This document shows, in pieces, positions 16,004 to 24,382 of a stretch of 64,000 bases of DNA. Numbering within the stretch: the stretch's first letter is position 1; each line of letters starts with the position of its first letter. The notes below the pieces were generated by a model that was not told where the DNA came from, did no database searches, and saw only the letters and a program-made list of their open reading frames with translations. Origin of the DNA: Ferrovibrio xuzhouensis (GTDB taxonomy: Bacteria; Pseudomonadota; Alphaproteobacteria; Ferrovibrionales; Ferrovibrionaceae); assembly GCF_042648965.1 (NCBI RefSeq), contig NZ_JBHRYJ010000003.1:310001-374000 (forward strand). The letters are read 5' to 3'. A program made the position numbers and the translations under genes.

Positions 16004-16636
16004 TCAGCCGAGGCCGGGAAACAGCCCCCGCAACCCGTTGGCGAAGATTTGAACCGCTACGGCGGCCAGCAGCAAGCCGAAAATGCGGTTCAGGATGTTC
16101 AGGCCGGTCTGGCCGAGCCGCTGGCCGATCGGCACCGCCGCTTTCAGGATAATCCATACCGCCAGGCAGATCACAGCCAGAACGCCCACGCTGAGGGCAT
16201 CATGGACCCAGCCATGCCCTTTCTGCATGTGGATGACGGTAGCCGAGATCGAACCGGGGCCGACCAGCAAGGGCATCGCCAGCGGCACCACGCCGACGGC
16301 ATCGCGGTCGCCGGCCTCGGCGCCCTCTTCCGGCGTATGCTGCTGCGGGCTGAGTTTGGCGTTGATCATGCTGAGCGACATCATGAACAGCACGATGCCG
16401 CCGCCGACCTGGAAGGCCGGCAGGCTGGTGCCGAGCAGGCGCAGGATCAGGTCGCCGGAAAATCCGGCGATCACCAGGATGGCGAAAGCGGCCAGGGCCG
16501 CCGTGCGCGCCGTGCCCGAGCGGTAGCGCGCCGAGCGGCCGTCGGTCAGCAGCAGGAATAAGGGGATCGCCGCGAAGGGATCGAGAATCGAGAACAGCGT
16601 GACGGCGAAGCGGACATAATCGAGCTGTTCGAGCAT
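16004..16636 (-). CDS. MarC-family integral membrane protein
   Basis: A 210-residue inner-membrane protein with about six hydrophobic segments. The MarC signature is visible in FSILDPFAAIPLFLLLT near the N-terminus, and in PLAMPLLVGPGSISATVI near the middle. Despite the name, MarC proteins have no confirmed role in multidrug resistance, and the transported substrate, if any, is unknown. It begins 22 bp after the aspS stop on the same strand, so it may be the last or second gene of an aspS transcript. Confidence 0.92.
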   Translation of the reverse strand: MLEQLDYVRFAVTLFSILDPFAAIPLFLLLTDGRSARYRSGTARTAALAAFAILVIAGFSGDLILRLLGTSLPAFQVGGGIVLFMMSLSMINAKLSPQQHTPEEGAEAGDRDAVGVVPLAMPLLVGPGSISATVIHMQKGHGWVHDALSVGVLAVICLAVWIILKAAVPIGQRLGQTGLNILNRIFGLLLAAVAVQIFANGLRGLFPGLG

Positions 16637-16657
16637 GGCCGCCCCGCCTTCACATGA

Positions 16658-18445
16658 TCAGGATTTTTTATCAGTGTCGGGCGCGACGACACGGATATGC
16701 AGCTCGCGGAGCTGCTTCAGGGTCACTTCGCTCGGCGCCTGCATCATCAGATCCTGCGCCTGCTGGTTCATCGGGAACAGCACGATCTCGCGGATGTTCG
16801 GCTCGTCGGCCAGCAGCATGACGATGCGGTCGATGCCCGGCGCGATGCCGCCATGGGGCGGGGCGCCGTATTTGAACGCATTCAGCATGCCGCCGAACTT
16901 GCCCTCGACCACATCGGGGCCGTAGCCGGCGATCTCGAAGGCCTTGTACATGATCTCCGGCTTGTGATTGCGGATCGCGCCCGACGACAGTTCGACGCCG
17001 TTGCAGACGATGTCGTACTGGAAGGCGTTGATGGTCAGCGGGTCCTGGGTGTTCAGCGCGTCGAGCCCGCCCTGTGGCATCGAGAAGGGGTTGTGGCTGA
17101 AATCGACCTTCTTGTCGTCTTCGTTGTATTCGAACATCGGGAAATCGACGATCCAGCAGAACTTGAAGACGTTCTTCTCGCAGATGTCGAGTTCGTCGCC
17201 GATGCGGATGCGGGCCTGGCCGGCCAGCTTGGCCGCCGGCAGCTCCTTGTCGCAGGCAAAGAAGATCGCGTCGCCGTCCTGCAGGTTGGCGAGTGTCTTC
17301 AGCAGTGCGACGCGGTCGGCATCGAGGAACTTGGCGATCGGGCCCTTGGCCTCGCCGTTGTCGAAGATGATGTAGCCAAGCCCGGCAGCGCCTTCCTGGC
17401 GCGCCCAATCGTTGGTCTTGTCGAAAAAGCTGCGCGGCCGGCCGGCGGCACCCGGGGCCGGAATGCCGCGCACCACGGCACCGTTCTCGATATTGCGGGC
17501 AAACACGCCGAAGCCGGAGCCGCGGAACACCTCGGTCACGTCCGCGAGGATGATCGGGTTGCGCAGGTCCGGCTTGTCGGAGCCGTATTTCAGCATCGCC
17601 TCGCGATAGGGAATGCGCGGGAAATCGACCGGGCCGCAGTCGCGCCCGTTGGCGAATTCCTCGAACACGCCGTGGATCACCGGGCCGACCGCGTTGAACA
17701 CGTCATCCTGCTCGACGAAGCTCATCTCGACATCGAGCTGGTAGAACTCGCCCGGGCTGCGGTCCTTGCGGGCATCCTCGTCGCGGAAACAGGGCGCGAT
17801 CTGGAAATAGCGGTCGAAGCCCGACACCATGATCAGCTGCTTGAACTGCTGCGGCGCCTGCGGCAGGGCATAGAACTTGCCGGGATGGATACGGCTCGGC
17901 ACCAGGAAGTCGCGCGCGCCTTCCGGCGACGAGGCCGTCAGGATCGGGGTCTGGAACTCCATGAAGCCCTGGTCGGTCATGCGGCGGCGGATCGACGAGA
18001 TCACCTTGCTGCGCAGGATGATGTTGTTGTGCAGGCGCTCGCGCCGCAGGTCGAGGAAGCGGTATTTCAGGCGGATGTCTTCCGGGTATTCCTGCTCGCC
18101 GAACACCGGCATCGGCAGGTCCTGCGCCTCGCCCAGCACCTCGATCGAGGAGACCACCACCTCGACACCGCCGGTCGGCAGGTTCGGGTTCAGGGTCTCG
18201 GCGGTGCGGGCGACCACCTTGCCGGTGACGCTGACCACATATTCCGAGCGCAAAGCCTCCATGGCGGCGAAGGCATCCGACCCGGTCTGGGTGACGCACT
18301 GGGTGACGCCGTAATGATCGCGCAGGTCGATGAACAGCAGATTGCCGTGATCCCGCTTGCGATGGACCCAGCCGGCCAGCTTGACCTCGGCGCCGACCTG
18401 TTCGGGGCGCAGTTGACCACAGGTATGGGTGCGGTAACGGGACAT
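16658..18445 (-). CDS. aspS: aspartyl-tRNA synthetase, probably nondiscriminating
   Basis: Charges tRNA(Asp), and probably also tRNA(Asn), with aspartate. The 595-residue protein has the bacterial layout: N-terminal OB-fold anticodon-binding domain, class II catalytic core with motif 2 FRDEDARKDRSPGEFYQLD, a GAD insertion, and motif 3 GIAPGIDRIVMLLADE. In the OB fold the sequence GWVHRKRDHG carries His where discriminating enzymes such as E. coli AspRS have Leu (RDLG); this is the known mark of the nondiscriminating type that works with GatCAB. I chose the ATG at 18445 because it gives the normal MSRYRTHTCG N-terminus. It is divergent from rnd. Confidence 0.96.
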   Translation of the reverse strand: MSRYRTHTCGQLRPEQVGAEVKLAGWVHRKRDHGNLLFIDLRDHYGVTQCVTQTGSDAFAAMEALRSEYVVSVTGKVVARTAETLNPNLPTGGVEVVVSSIEVLGEAQDLPMPVFGEQEYPEDIRLKYRFLDLRRERLHNNIILRSKVISSIRRRMTDQGFMEFQTPILTASSPEGARDFLVPSRIHPGKFYALPQAPQQFKQLIMVSGFDRYFQIAPCFRDEDARKDRSPGEFYQLDVEMSFVEQDDVFNAVGPVIHGVFEEFANGRDCGPVDFPRIPYREAMLKYGSDKPDLRNPIILADVTEVFRGSGFGVFARNIENGAVVRGIPAPGAAGRPRSFFDKTNDWARQEGAAGLGYIIFDNGEAKGPIAKFLDADRVALLKTLANLQDGDAIFFACDKELPAAKLAGQARIRIGDELDICEKNVFKFCWIVDFPMFEYNEDDKKVDFSHNPFSMPQGGLDALNTQDPLTINAFQYDIVCNGVELSSGAIRNHKPEIMYKAFEIAGYGPDVVEGKFGGMLNAFKYGAPPHGGIAPGIDRIVMLLADEPNIREIVLFPMNQQAQDLMMQAPSEVTLKQLRELHIRVVAPDTDKKS

Positions 18446-18579
18446 GGCAACCTTCAGCAGACGGGAGCGCGGGAATCCGCAGGAAAACCGTGAAAATACA
18501 GGGGGAAAAGGCCCTGTCGGGGCCGGAAAGTCAAGGCCGATCCTAGGGCAAAATCGGCGCCGCCGCACCTGTCCGGCCA

Positions 18580-18608
18580 TTGGGCCGCGCCCCGGAGCAT
18601 GCTATCAG
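18580..18608 (+). promoter_or_regulatory. candidate promoter of rnd
   Basis: TTGGGC (18580-18585) and TATCAG (18603-18608) are separated by 17 bases. The -10 lies eight bases before the rnd ATG at 18616, so transcription would start at or next to the start codon. Confidence 0.4.
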
Positions 18609-18615
18609 GCCAGAC

Positions 18616-19782
18616 ATGAATGCTGACCCGACCCCGATTACCACCACCGACGCGCTGAGCCGTTTCTGCGAGAGCCTCGCCGCGGTCCCCTATGTCACCG
18701 TCGATACGGAGTTCATGCGGGAAACCACCTACTGGCCCAAGGTCTGCCTGATCCAGATCGCCGGCCCGGACGAGGCCCGGGTGATCGACCCGCTGGCCGA
18801 CGGCCTGTCGATGGAGCCGCTGTTCACCCTGCTGCGCAACCGGTCGGTACTCAAGGTCTTCCACGCCGCCCGCCAGGACCTCGAAATCTTCACCAAGCTG
18901 ATGGGCGAAGTGCCCGCCCCGCTGTTCGACACCCAGGTCGCCGCCATGGTCTGCGGCTTCGGCGACCAGGTCTCCTACGAGCAGCTGGCCGCCAAGCTGG
19001 CCGGGGCGCAGATCGACAAATCGTCGCGCTTCACCGACTGGGCGCGCCGGCCGTTGAGCGAAAAGCAGGTCACCTACGCCCTGTCGGACGTGACGCATCT
19101 GCGCAAGGCCTACGAGAAGCTGGCCGCCCGGCTGGAGAAATCCGGCCGCGCCCACTGGCTGGACGCCGAGATGGCAATCCTGGCCGATCCGGCCACTTAC
19201 GAGCTGCCGCCGGAGAATGCCTGGAAACGGCTGAAGCCGCGCACCACCAAGCCGGAATACCTCGCCGTGCTCCAGGCCGCCGCCGCCTGGCGCGAGGTCG
19301 AGGCGCGCAACCGCGACATTCCGCGCCAGCGCATCATCCGCGACGAGACCCTGATGGAGATCGCCGCCCATCCGCCGAAGGCGGCCGAGGACCTCGAACG
19401 CATGCGCGGCCTGTCCAAGGGCTTTGCCGAGGGCAAGATGGGCGCCGGCCTGCTGGCCGCGATCGCCGCCAAGCTGGCCGGCCCGAAGGACGGCTGGCCG
19501 GTGGTTGAACGCGAGCCGGAACTGCCGCGCGGCATCGGGCCGCTGGTCGAGCTGCTGAAAGTGCTGCTCAAGATGAAATGCGACGAGCATGACGTCGCCC
19601 AGAAGCTGGTGGCCAGCTCCGCCGACCTCGACCGCATCGCTGCCGACGACAAGGCCGAGGTGCCGGCCATGGAAGGCTGGCGCCGCGAGCTGTTCGGCAA
19701 CGACGCCCTGCGCCTGAAGCATGGCGAACTGGCGCTTGCCGCCAACGGCAGCAAGATCAAGCTGGTCGAACTGAAGGCCTGA
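18616..19782 (+). CDS. rnd: ribonuclease D
   Basis: A 3'-to-5' exoribonuclease that trims tRNA precursors and other stable RNAs. The 388-residue protein has the DEDD catalytic set: VTVDTEFMRETTYWPKVC (Exo I, DTE), FHAARQDLEIF (Exo II), DTQVAAMVC, and YALSDVTHLRKAYEKL (Exo III with Tyr and Asp), followed by an HRDC domain region around residues 210-290. The ATG at 18616 gives a natural N-terminus; an ATG at 18580 would add 12 residues and overlap the likely promoter. It stands alone, convergent with ppx by 6 bp. Confidence 0.95.
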   Translation: MNADPTPITTTDALSRFCESLAAVPYVTVDTEFMRETTYWPKVCLIQIAGPDEARVIDPLADGLSMEPLFTLLRNRSVLKVFHAARQDLEIFTKLMGEVPAPLFDTQVAAMVCGFGDQVSYEQLAAKLAGAQIDKSSRFTDWARRPLSEKQVTYALSDVTHLRKAYEKLAARLEKSGRAHWLDAEMAILADPATYELPPENAWKRLKPRTTKPEYLAVLQAAAAWREVEARNRDIPRQRIIRDETLMEIAAHPPKAAEDLERMRGLSKGFAEGKMGAGLLAAIAAKLAGPKDGWPVVEREPELPRGIGPLVELLKVLLKMKCDEHDVAQKLVASSADLDRIAADDKAEVPAMEGWRRELFGNDALRLKHGELALAANGSKIKLVELKA

Positions 19783-19788
19783 AGCTGC

Positions 19789-21300
19789 CTACTTTCCCTT
19801 GACGATCCGCACCTCGCCGGTGCGGTTCATCGCCTTGGCCATCGCCTCCATGCGGCGCTGCACGGCTTCGCCATCGAGGGCTGCATGCTGCGCGGGGATT
19901 TCCAGCAGGATGCCATTGCCGTTCGGCTTCAGCCGGCACTCATTGAGAATCCCCGGCACGCCACCCGACAGTGTATGGGCCAGCCGGATCGCCAGCCCGA
20001 TCCGCAGGGCATAGTCGATCTCGCCGGCATTCAGCAGCTGCCAGGCCGGGGCCGCGGCCGGATCGCTGACCGTACCGGCGTAGCGGGCGAACATGGCCAG
20101 CGCCAGTGTGGCCCGCTCGCTCTGGGTGATATTGCCGAACGGCGCATGCAGGATCAGGCCGAGCGACTGCTCGCCGCGATAATCCGGATGCACGCGCCAG
20201 GAGACGTCGAACAGGATGCTGGCCGCCAGTCGCAGGCGCTGCTGCCCCGGGCTGTCGCGCTCGAACAGCGGCGCGATGAAGCTGTCGATCTCCTTGCCGT
20301 GCTCGCCGAAGCGGCTCTCGCGCATCGCCATATGGATGCAACTGGCCAGCATCGGGTCTTCGCTGCGCTGCCGCTCGTCCAGCATCGCATAGGCGATGCC
20401 TTCGCGCAGACCGTTGGCCGAGAAGATGACCTCCTTCGGCTCCAGCGCCTTGAGCAGGCGGCGCAGCACCAGGGCGGCCAGCGGCAGCGAATCCTGGCGG
20501 CGCCGCGGCACGCCCTCGACGCGGGCCAGCGACTCCTTGCTCTGCTTGGAGATCAGGCGGGCGAAGTCATTCGCCTCGCCGCGCGCCAGCGTATACTGGT
20601 GGATGATGTGCAGCGGGCTGTGCTTCTGCGCCATATGGACGCGGGCGATGGCGCGCCACGAGCCGCCGACGGCATAGAGCGCCTTGCCCTTCCACTGCTT
20701 CAGCCAGCCGACCTCGGCGAATTTCTCGTCGACGAAAGCCTTCAGCACGCTGTAGGAGCCGAGATTGGCAATGCGCAGCGGTCCGAGCGGCAGGGTGATG
20801 CTGTCGCCGATCTTGTGGCCGTCGACCGCCACCAGCTCCAGGCTGCCGCCGCCGAGATCGCCCATCACGCCACAGGCCTCGGGGATGCCGCTGAGCACGC
20901 CATAGGCCGAATAGGTCGCCTCCTCGTTGCCGGTCAGGATGCGCACCGTCTCGCCGGTATCGCGCTCGATCTGCGCCACGAAGGCGGCACCGTTGCTGGC
21001 ATCGCGCACAGCGGCGGTGGCGACCACCTGCAGGCTGCGCACATCCATCCGGCGGGCCAGCGTGACGAAGCGGCGGATCGCGACGAGCGCCTGCCGCGAG
21101 CCGTCGCCATCCAGCGCGCCGGTCTCGCTGAGGCCCCGGCCGATGCCGCACAGCACCTTTTCGTTGAACATTGCGGTCGGCAGCCGTGCCGGCTCGTCAA
21201 AGACCACCAGACGGACCGAGTTGGACCCGATATCGATAACGCCAAGCGGCAGCAACGCCTGCGCGGCAACGCTCTTGAGGGCCGATTGCGCTACTGCCAT
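19789..21300 (-). CDS. ppx: exopolyphosphatase, Ppx/GppA family
   Basis: Hydrolyses terminal phosphates of inorganic polyphosphate and, in some members, pppGpp. The 503-residue protein shows the actin-like ATPase-fold motifs GVIDIGSNSVRLVVFDE near residue 20 and VMGDLGGGSLELVAVDG near 145, plus an EEATYSAYGVL segment, and has the extra C-terminal helical domain of long Ppx proteins. It starts 13 bp after ppk1 ends, so polyphosphate synthesis and breakdown are encoded in one transcript. Confidence 0.94.
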   Translation of the reverse strand: MAVAQSALKSVAAQALLPLGVIDIGSNSVRLVVFDEPARLPTAMFNEKVLCGIGRGLSETGALDGDGSRQALVAIRRFVTLARRMDVRSLQVVATAAVRDASNGAAFVAQIERDTGETVRILTGNEEATYSAYGVLSGIPEACGVMGDLGGGSLELVAVDGHKIGDSITLPLGPLRIANLGSYSVLKAFVDEKFAEVGWLKQWKGKALYAVGGSWRAIARVHMAQKHSPLHIIHQYTLARGEANDFARLISKQSKESLARVEGVPRRRQDSLPLAALVLRRLLKALEPKEVIFSANGLREGIAYAMLDERQRSEDPMLASCIHMAMRESRFGEHGKEIDSFIAPLFERDSPGQQRLRLAASILFDVSWRVHPDYRGEQSLGLILHAPFGNITQSERATLALAMFARYAGTVSDPAAAPAWQLLNAGEIDYALRIGLAIRLAHTLSGGVPGILNECRLKPNGNGILLEIPAQHAALDGEAVQRRMEAMAKAMNRTGEVRIVKGK

Positions 21301-21313
21301 CCGGTATCCGTGA

Positions 21314-23506
21314 TCACGCCTTGCCGTTGGCGGGTTTTAGCTGGAGGCGCGGAATCGCCTCCGGTTTCTTGAGCGCCTTGCCGCGGCCGGACAGGCTCGG
21401 GTTGGTCATGAAATAGGTATGCGCACTGAAGGCATCCGCTTCGGACGATGCCCGCGTATAGGTGTCGTCGGGGCCGAGATACCAGCTCTGCGCCTGGTCC
21501 TTCAGGGTGGCAACCATGATCTGGTCGAGAATCTGCTCGTGCACCGTCGGGTTCTCGATCGGGATCAGCACCTCGACGCGGCGGTCGAAGTTGCGCGGCA
21601 TCCAGTCGGCCGAGGAAATGAACAGCTTGGCATCGGCCGAGGGCAGTCCCTTGCCGGCACCGAAGCAGACGATACGCGAATGTTCGAGGAAGCGGCCGAT
21701 CAGGCTGCGCACGCGGATATTCTCCGACAGGCCTTTCACGCCGGGCCGCAGGCAGCAGATGCCGCGCACCACAAGATCGATCTGCACTCCGGCGCAGCTG
21801 GCCTCGTACAGCGCATCGATCACCACCGGATCGACTACGCTGTTCATCTTGGCCCAGATCGCCGCCGGCCGGCCGGCCTCGGCGTGGCGGATTTCTTCCT
21901 TGATCAGCTCCAGCAGCCGCGGTCGCAGGGTATAGGGCGAGATCGCCACCTTCTTCAGGTTCTCCGGCGGCGCATACCCGGTCAGGAAGTTGAACAGGTA
22001 GGTGGCGTCGTGGCAGAGGTCCGGATCGTCGGTGAAAAAACTGAGATCGGTGTAAACCCGCGCCGTATAGGGATGATAGTTACCGGTGCCGAAATGCACA
22101 TAGGTGCTGAGCTGGCCGCCCTCGCGACGCACCACCAGCGAAATCTTGGCGTGGGTTTTCAACTCGATGAAGCCGTAGACCACCTGCACGCCGGCACGTT
22201 CCAGGTCGCGCGCCCATTTGATATTGGCGGCCTCGTCGAAACGCGCCTTCAGTTCGACCAGCGCGGTGACCGACTTGCCGGCCTCGGCCGCCTCGATCAG
22301 CGCGCGCACGATCGGGCTGTCGTCGGATGTGCGGTACAAAGTCTGCTTGATCGCCACCACCTGGCTGTCGGCGGCTGCCTGGCGCAGGAACTGCACCACG
22401 ACGTCGAAGCTTTCGTAAGGGTGATGGACGACGATATCCTTGTGGCGGATCGCCGCGAAGCAGTCACCGCCGAAATCGCGGATGCGTTCCGGGAAGCGCG
22501 GGCTGAACGGATTGAATTTCAGCTCCGGCAGATCGTCGATGATCAGCCGCTTGGTATCGGCCAGGCCGAGGATGCCGTCGACCACGATCACCGCCTGCGG
22601 AATGACCTCGAGCTCCTCGCAGACAAACTTGCGCAGGCCGTCGGGCATCTCGGCGTTGATCTTGAGACGGATCACGCTGCCGCGCCGGCGCCGCTTCAGC
22701 GCCGTCTCGAACAGGCGGACCAGGTCTTCGGCCTCTTCCTCGATCTCGATGTCACTGTCGCGGGTGATGCGGAACTGGCCCTTGCCGAGAATCTCGTAGC
22801 CCGGGAACAGCTTGTTGATGAACAGGCCGACCAGGTTCTCCAGCGACAGGAAACGGATGCCGTCGCCCGGCAGGCGCACGAAGCGATCGACCTGACTGGG
22901 CAGCGGCAGCAGCGCATTCAGGCTGCGGCCGTCACGAATCCGACGCATTTGCATCACCATCGCGAAACCCAGATTGGGGATAAACGGGAAAGGATGTGCG
23001 GGATCAATGGCCAGAGGCGTCAGAACCGGAAAGACCTGTTCGAGGAAATAATCCTCGAGCCAGCGCAACTCTTCGGCCTTCAGCAGGTCCGGTTCCAGCA
23101 CATGGATACCGGCCACGCCGAGTTCGATGCTGAGCGCCTTCCAGCAGGCCTGCTGCTTGATCATCAGCTCGCTGGCCGCCTCGTTGATCACCACCAGCTG
23201 CTGGGCCGGGGTCAGGCCGTCCTGGCTGATCTCCTCGATGCCGGCCTTGACCTGGCCGTAGAGGCCGGCGACGCGGACCATGAAGAATTCGTCGAGGTTG
23301 TTGGCCGAGATCGACAGGAAGCGCAGGCGTTCGAGCAGCGGATAGCGCGTGTTGTTGGCCTCTTCCATGACGCGCAGATTGAAGGCGAGCCACGACAGTT
23401 CGCGGTTGATGAACCGCTCCTTGGGGCTCAGCGTGATCGCCGGCTGTGCCTTGGCGACCGTTTTCGCCGTGGGGGCCGACTGGAGATTTTCCGCTACCTG
23501 CTGCAT
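21314..23506 (-). CDS. ppk1: polyphosphate kinase 1
   Basis: Reversibly polymerises the gamma-phosphate of ATP into polyphosphate. I chose the ATG at 23506 (730 residues), which has AGAGG eight bases upstream; a GTG at 23557 would add 17 residues but has an SD-like sequence with no spacer. Landmarks are FINRELSWLAFNLRVMEEA near the N-terminus, FLSISANNLDEFFMVRVAG, TLYRTSDDSPIV, and FIELKTHAKISLVVRRE, where the His is the expected autophosphorylation site. A second region, VEVLIPIENPTVHEQIL, holds the other conserved C-terminal part. It forms an operon with ppx. Confidence 0.96.
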   Translation of the reverse strand: MQQVAENLQSAPTAKTVAKAQPAITLSPKERFINRELSWLAFNLRVMEEANNTRYPLLERLRFLSISANNLDEFFMVRVAGLYGQVKAGIEEISQDGLTPAQQLVVINEAASELMIKQQACWKALSIELGVAGIHVLEPDLLKAEELRWLEDYFLEQVFPVLTPLAIDPAHPFPFIPNLGFAMVMQMRRIRDGRSLNALLPLPSQVDRFVRLPGDGIRFLSLENLVGLFINKLFPGYEILGKGQFRITRDSDIEIEEEAEDLVRLFETALKRRRRGSVIRLKINAEMPDGLRKFVCEELEVIPQAVIVVDGILGLADTKRLIIDDLPELKFNPFSPRFPERIRDFGGDCFAAIRHKDIVVHHPYESFDVVVQFLRQAAADSQVVAIKQTLYRTSDDSPIVRALIEAAEAGKSVTALVELKARFDEAANIKWARDLERAGVQVVYGFIELKTHAKISLVVRREGGQLSTYVHFGTGNYHPYTARVYTDLSFFTDDPDLCHDATYLFNFLTGYAPPENLKKVAISPYTLRPRLLELIKEEIRHAEAGRPAAIWAKMNSVVDPVVIDALYEASCAGVQIDLVVRGICCLRPGVKGLSENIRVRSLIGRFLEHSRIVCFGAGKGLPSADAKLFISSADWMPRNFDRRVEVLIPIENPTVHEQILDQIMVATLKDQAQSWYLGPDDTYTRASSEADAFSAHTYFMTNPSLSGRGKALKKPEAIPRLQLKPANGKA

Positions 23507-23654
23507 ATCCGATGCCTCTGCCGTTACCGGCGAACCGTCCGCGGGAACATGGTCCACCCTCCCCGCCGGCCGGCGCCTTCGGGTATAGGTCTAACGATGC
23601 TTTGTGTCAAAGCGGCGACACTTGGCCGACGGTCCGGAAAAGAAGGATAAGCTC

Positions 23655-24203
23655 ATGCTCCGCCTGTGGCTTTTGCGACACGCCAAGTCCGCCTGGGACG
23701 ACCCGGGACTGGACGATTTTGCCCGTCCGCTCAGCCCGCGCGGCAAGAAAGCCTGCCGCCATATGGCGCGCCATATGGCCGAGCGCGGCATCCATCCCGA
23801 CTTCGTGCTGTGCTCGCCCGCCACCCGCACCCGCCAGACCTGGGAGCGGCTGGAAAAACGCCTGCAGCCGGTAACTGCCGGGGCCGAGGACGACAGCGAC
23901 CGGCCGCGGGTCCGCTTCGAGCCCTCGCTGTATCTGGCCGAGCCGCCGGCGCTGTTCGCCATCATCCGTGCTGCGCCCAAGCGCTGCCGCGAGCTGCTGC
24001 TGATCGGCCATAATCCGGGTCTGGAGGAATTCGCCCAGCGCCTGACCGGCAGCGCCGCCGGCGATGCCCTGCCCCGCCTGACCGGCAAGTTTCCCACCGC
24101 CGGTCTGGCCGAGCTGACCTTCCCGGTGACCACCTGGGCCGAAATCACCCCGGAAAGCGGCTTTCTGGCCAGCTTCGTGGTCCCGGCCCAACTTGGCGAG
24201 TGA
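23655..24203 (+). CDS. SixA-like histidine phosphatase
   Basis: A 182-residue member of the histidine phosphatase (phosphoglycerate mutase-like) superfamily. The catalytic His is in LWLLRHAKSAWDD at the N-terminus and the second active-site His is in LLIGHNPGLEEFA near residue 115; CSPATRTRQTW gives the conserved Arg. The SixA group includes phosphohistidine phosphatases, so a target such as a phosphotransfer protein is possible, but nothing in the context names one. The ATG at 23655 has AAGGA seven bases upstream; a GTG at 23604 is an unlikely alternative. Confidence 0.9.
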   Translation: MLRLWLLRHAKSAWDDPGLDDFARPLSPRGKKACRHMARHMAERGIHPDFVLCSPATRTRQTWERLEKRLQPVTAGAEDDSDRPRVRFEPSLYLAEPPALFAIIRAAPKRCRELLLIGHNPGLEEFAQRLTGSAAGDALPRLTGKFPTAGLAELTFPVTTWAEITPESGFLASFVVPAQLGE

Positions 24204-24286
24204 GTCTGGTTACCTATGCGTAACTTCAGAACATCGAAAACGGGAACAGACGGGGCGCATGAGGAGCATTTGCCTGCTCGTGATAT

Positions 24287-24301
24287 ATCGGTGATTCCGA
24301 T
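24287..24301 (+). promoter_or_regulatory. small hairpin in the mntH upstream region
   Basis: ATCGG-TGATT-CCGAT forms a five-pair stem with a five-base loop, flanked by an outer GTG/CAC pairing with a bulge. It lies 82 bases before the mntH start in a 179-bp intergenic region. It may be part of the mntH leader or an operator. Upstream of it (24209-24224) is a weaker GTTAC/GTAAC dyad just after the phosphatase gene. Confidence 0.25.
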
Positions 24302-24334
24302 CACACATAGAGAAATAATCGTTTTGATCGCAAT

Positions 24335-24375
24335 CCTCTCAGATGTCATATTGATAATAATTCGCATCTGAGAGG
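24335..24375 (+). promoter_or_regulatory. perfect 11-bp hairpin that sequesters the mntH ribosome-binding site
   Basis: CCTCTCAGATG (24335-24345) is the exact reverse complement of CATCTGAGAGG (24365-24375); the 19-base loop is AT-rich. The mntH Shine-Dalgarno sequence, AGAGG at 24371-24375, seven bases before the ATG at 24383, forms the base of the 3' arm and would be unavailable when the stem is closed. I know of no named riboswitch with this form. Confidence 0.75.
24352..24366 (+). promoter_or_regulatory. Fur/Mur-like 7-1-7 box in front of mntH
   Basis: TGATAAT-A-ATTCGCA has a perfect left half and a five-of-seven right half compared with the classic Fur motif TGATAATnATTATCA. In alphaproteobacteria, Fur-family proteins (Mur) repress manganese uptake genes, so a metal-responsive operator is plausible. 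It overlaps the loop of the hairpin at 24335-24375. Confidence 0.4.
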
Positions 24376-24382
24376 TGCCGCC

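Noticed and set aside
21419..23650. A 743-codon open frame on the plus strand opposite ppk1
   Set aside because: The composition (His/Gln/Arg-rich) is typical of antisense shadow, and ppk1 on the other strand has all of its conserved motifs.
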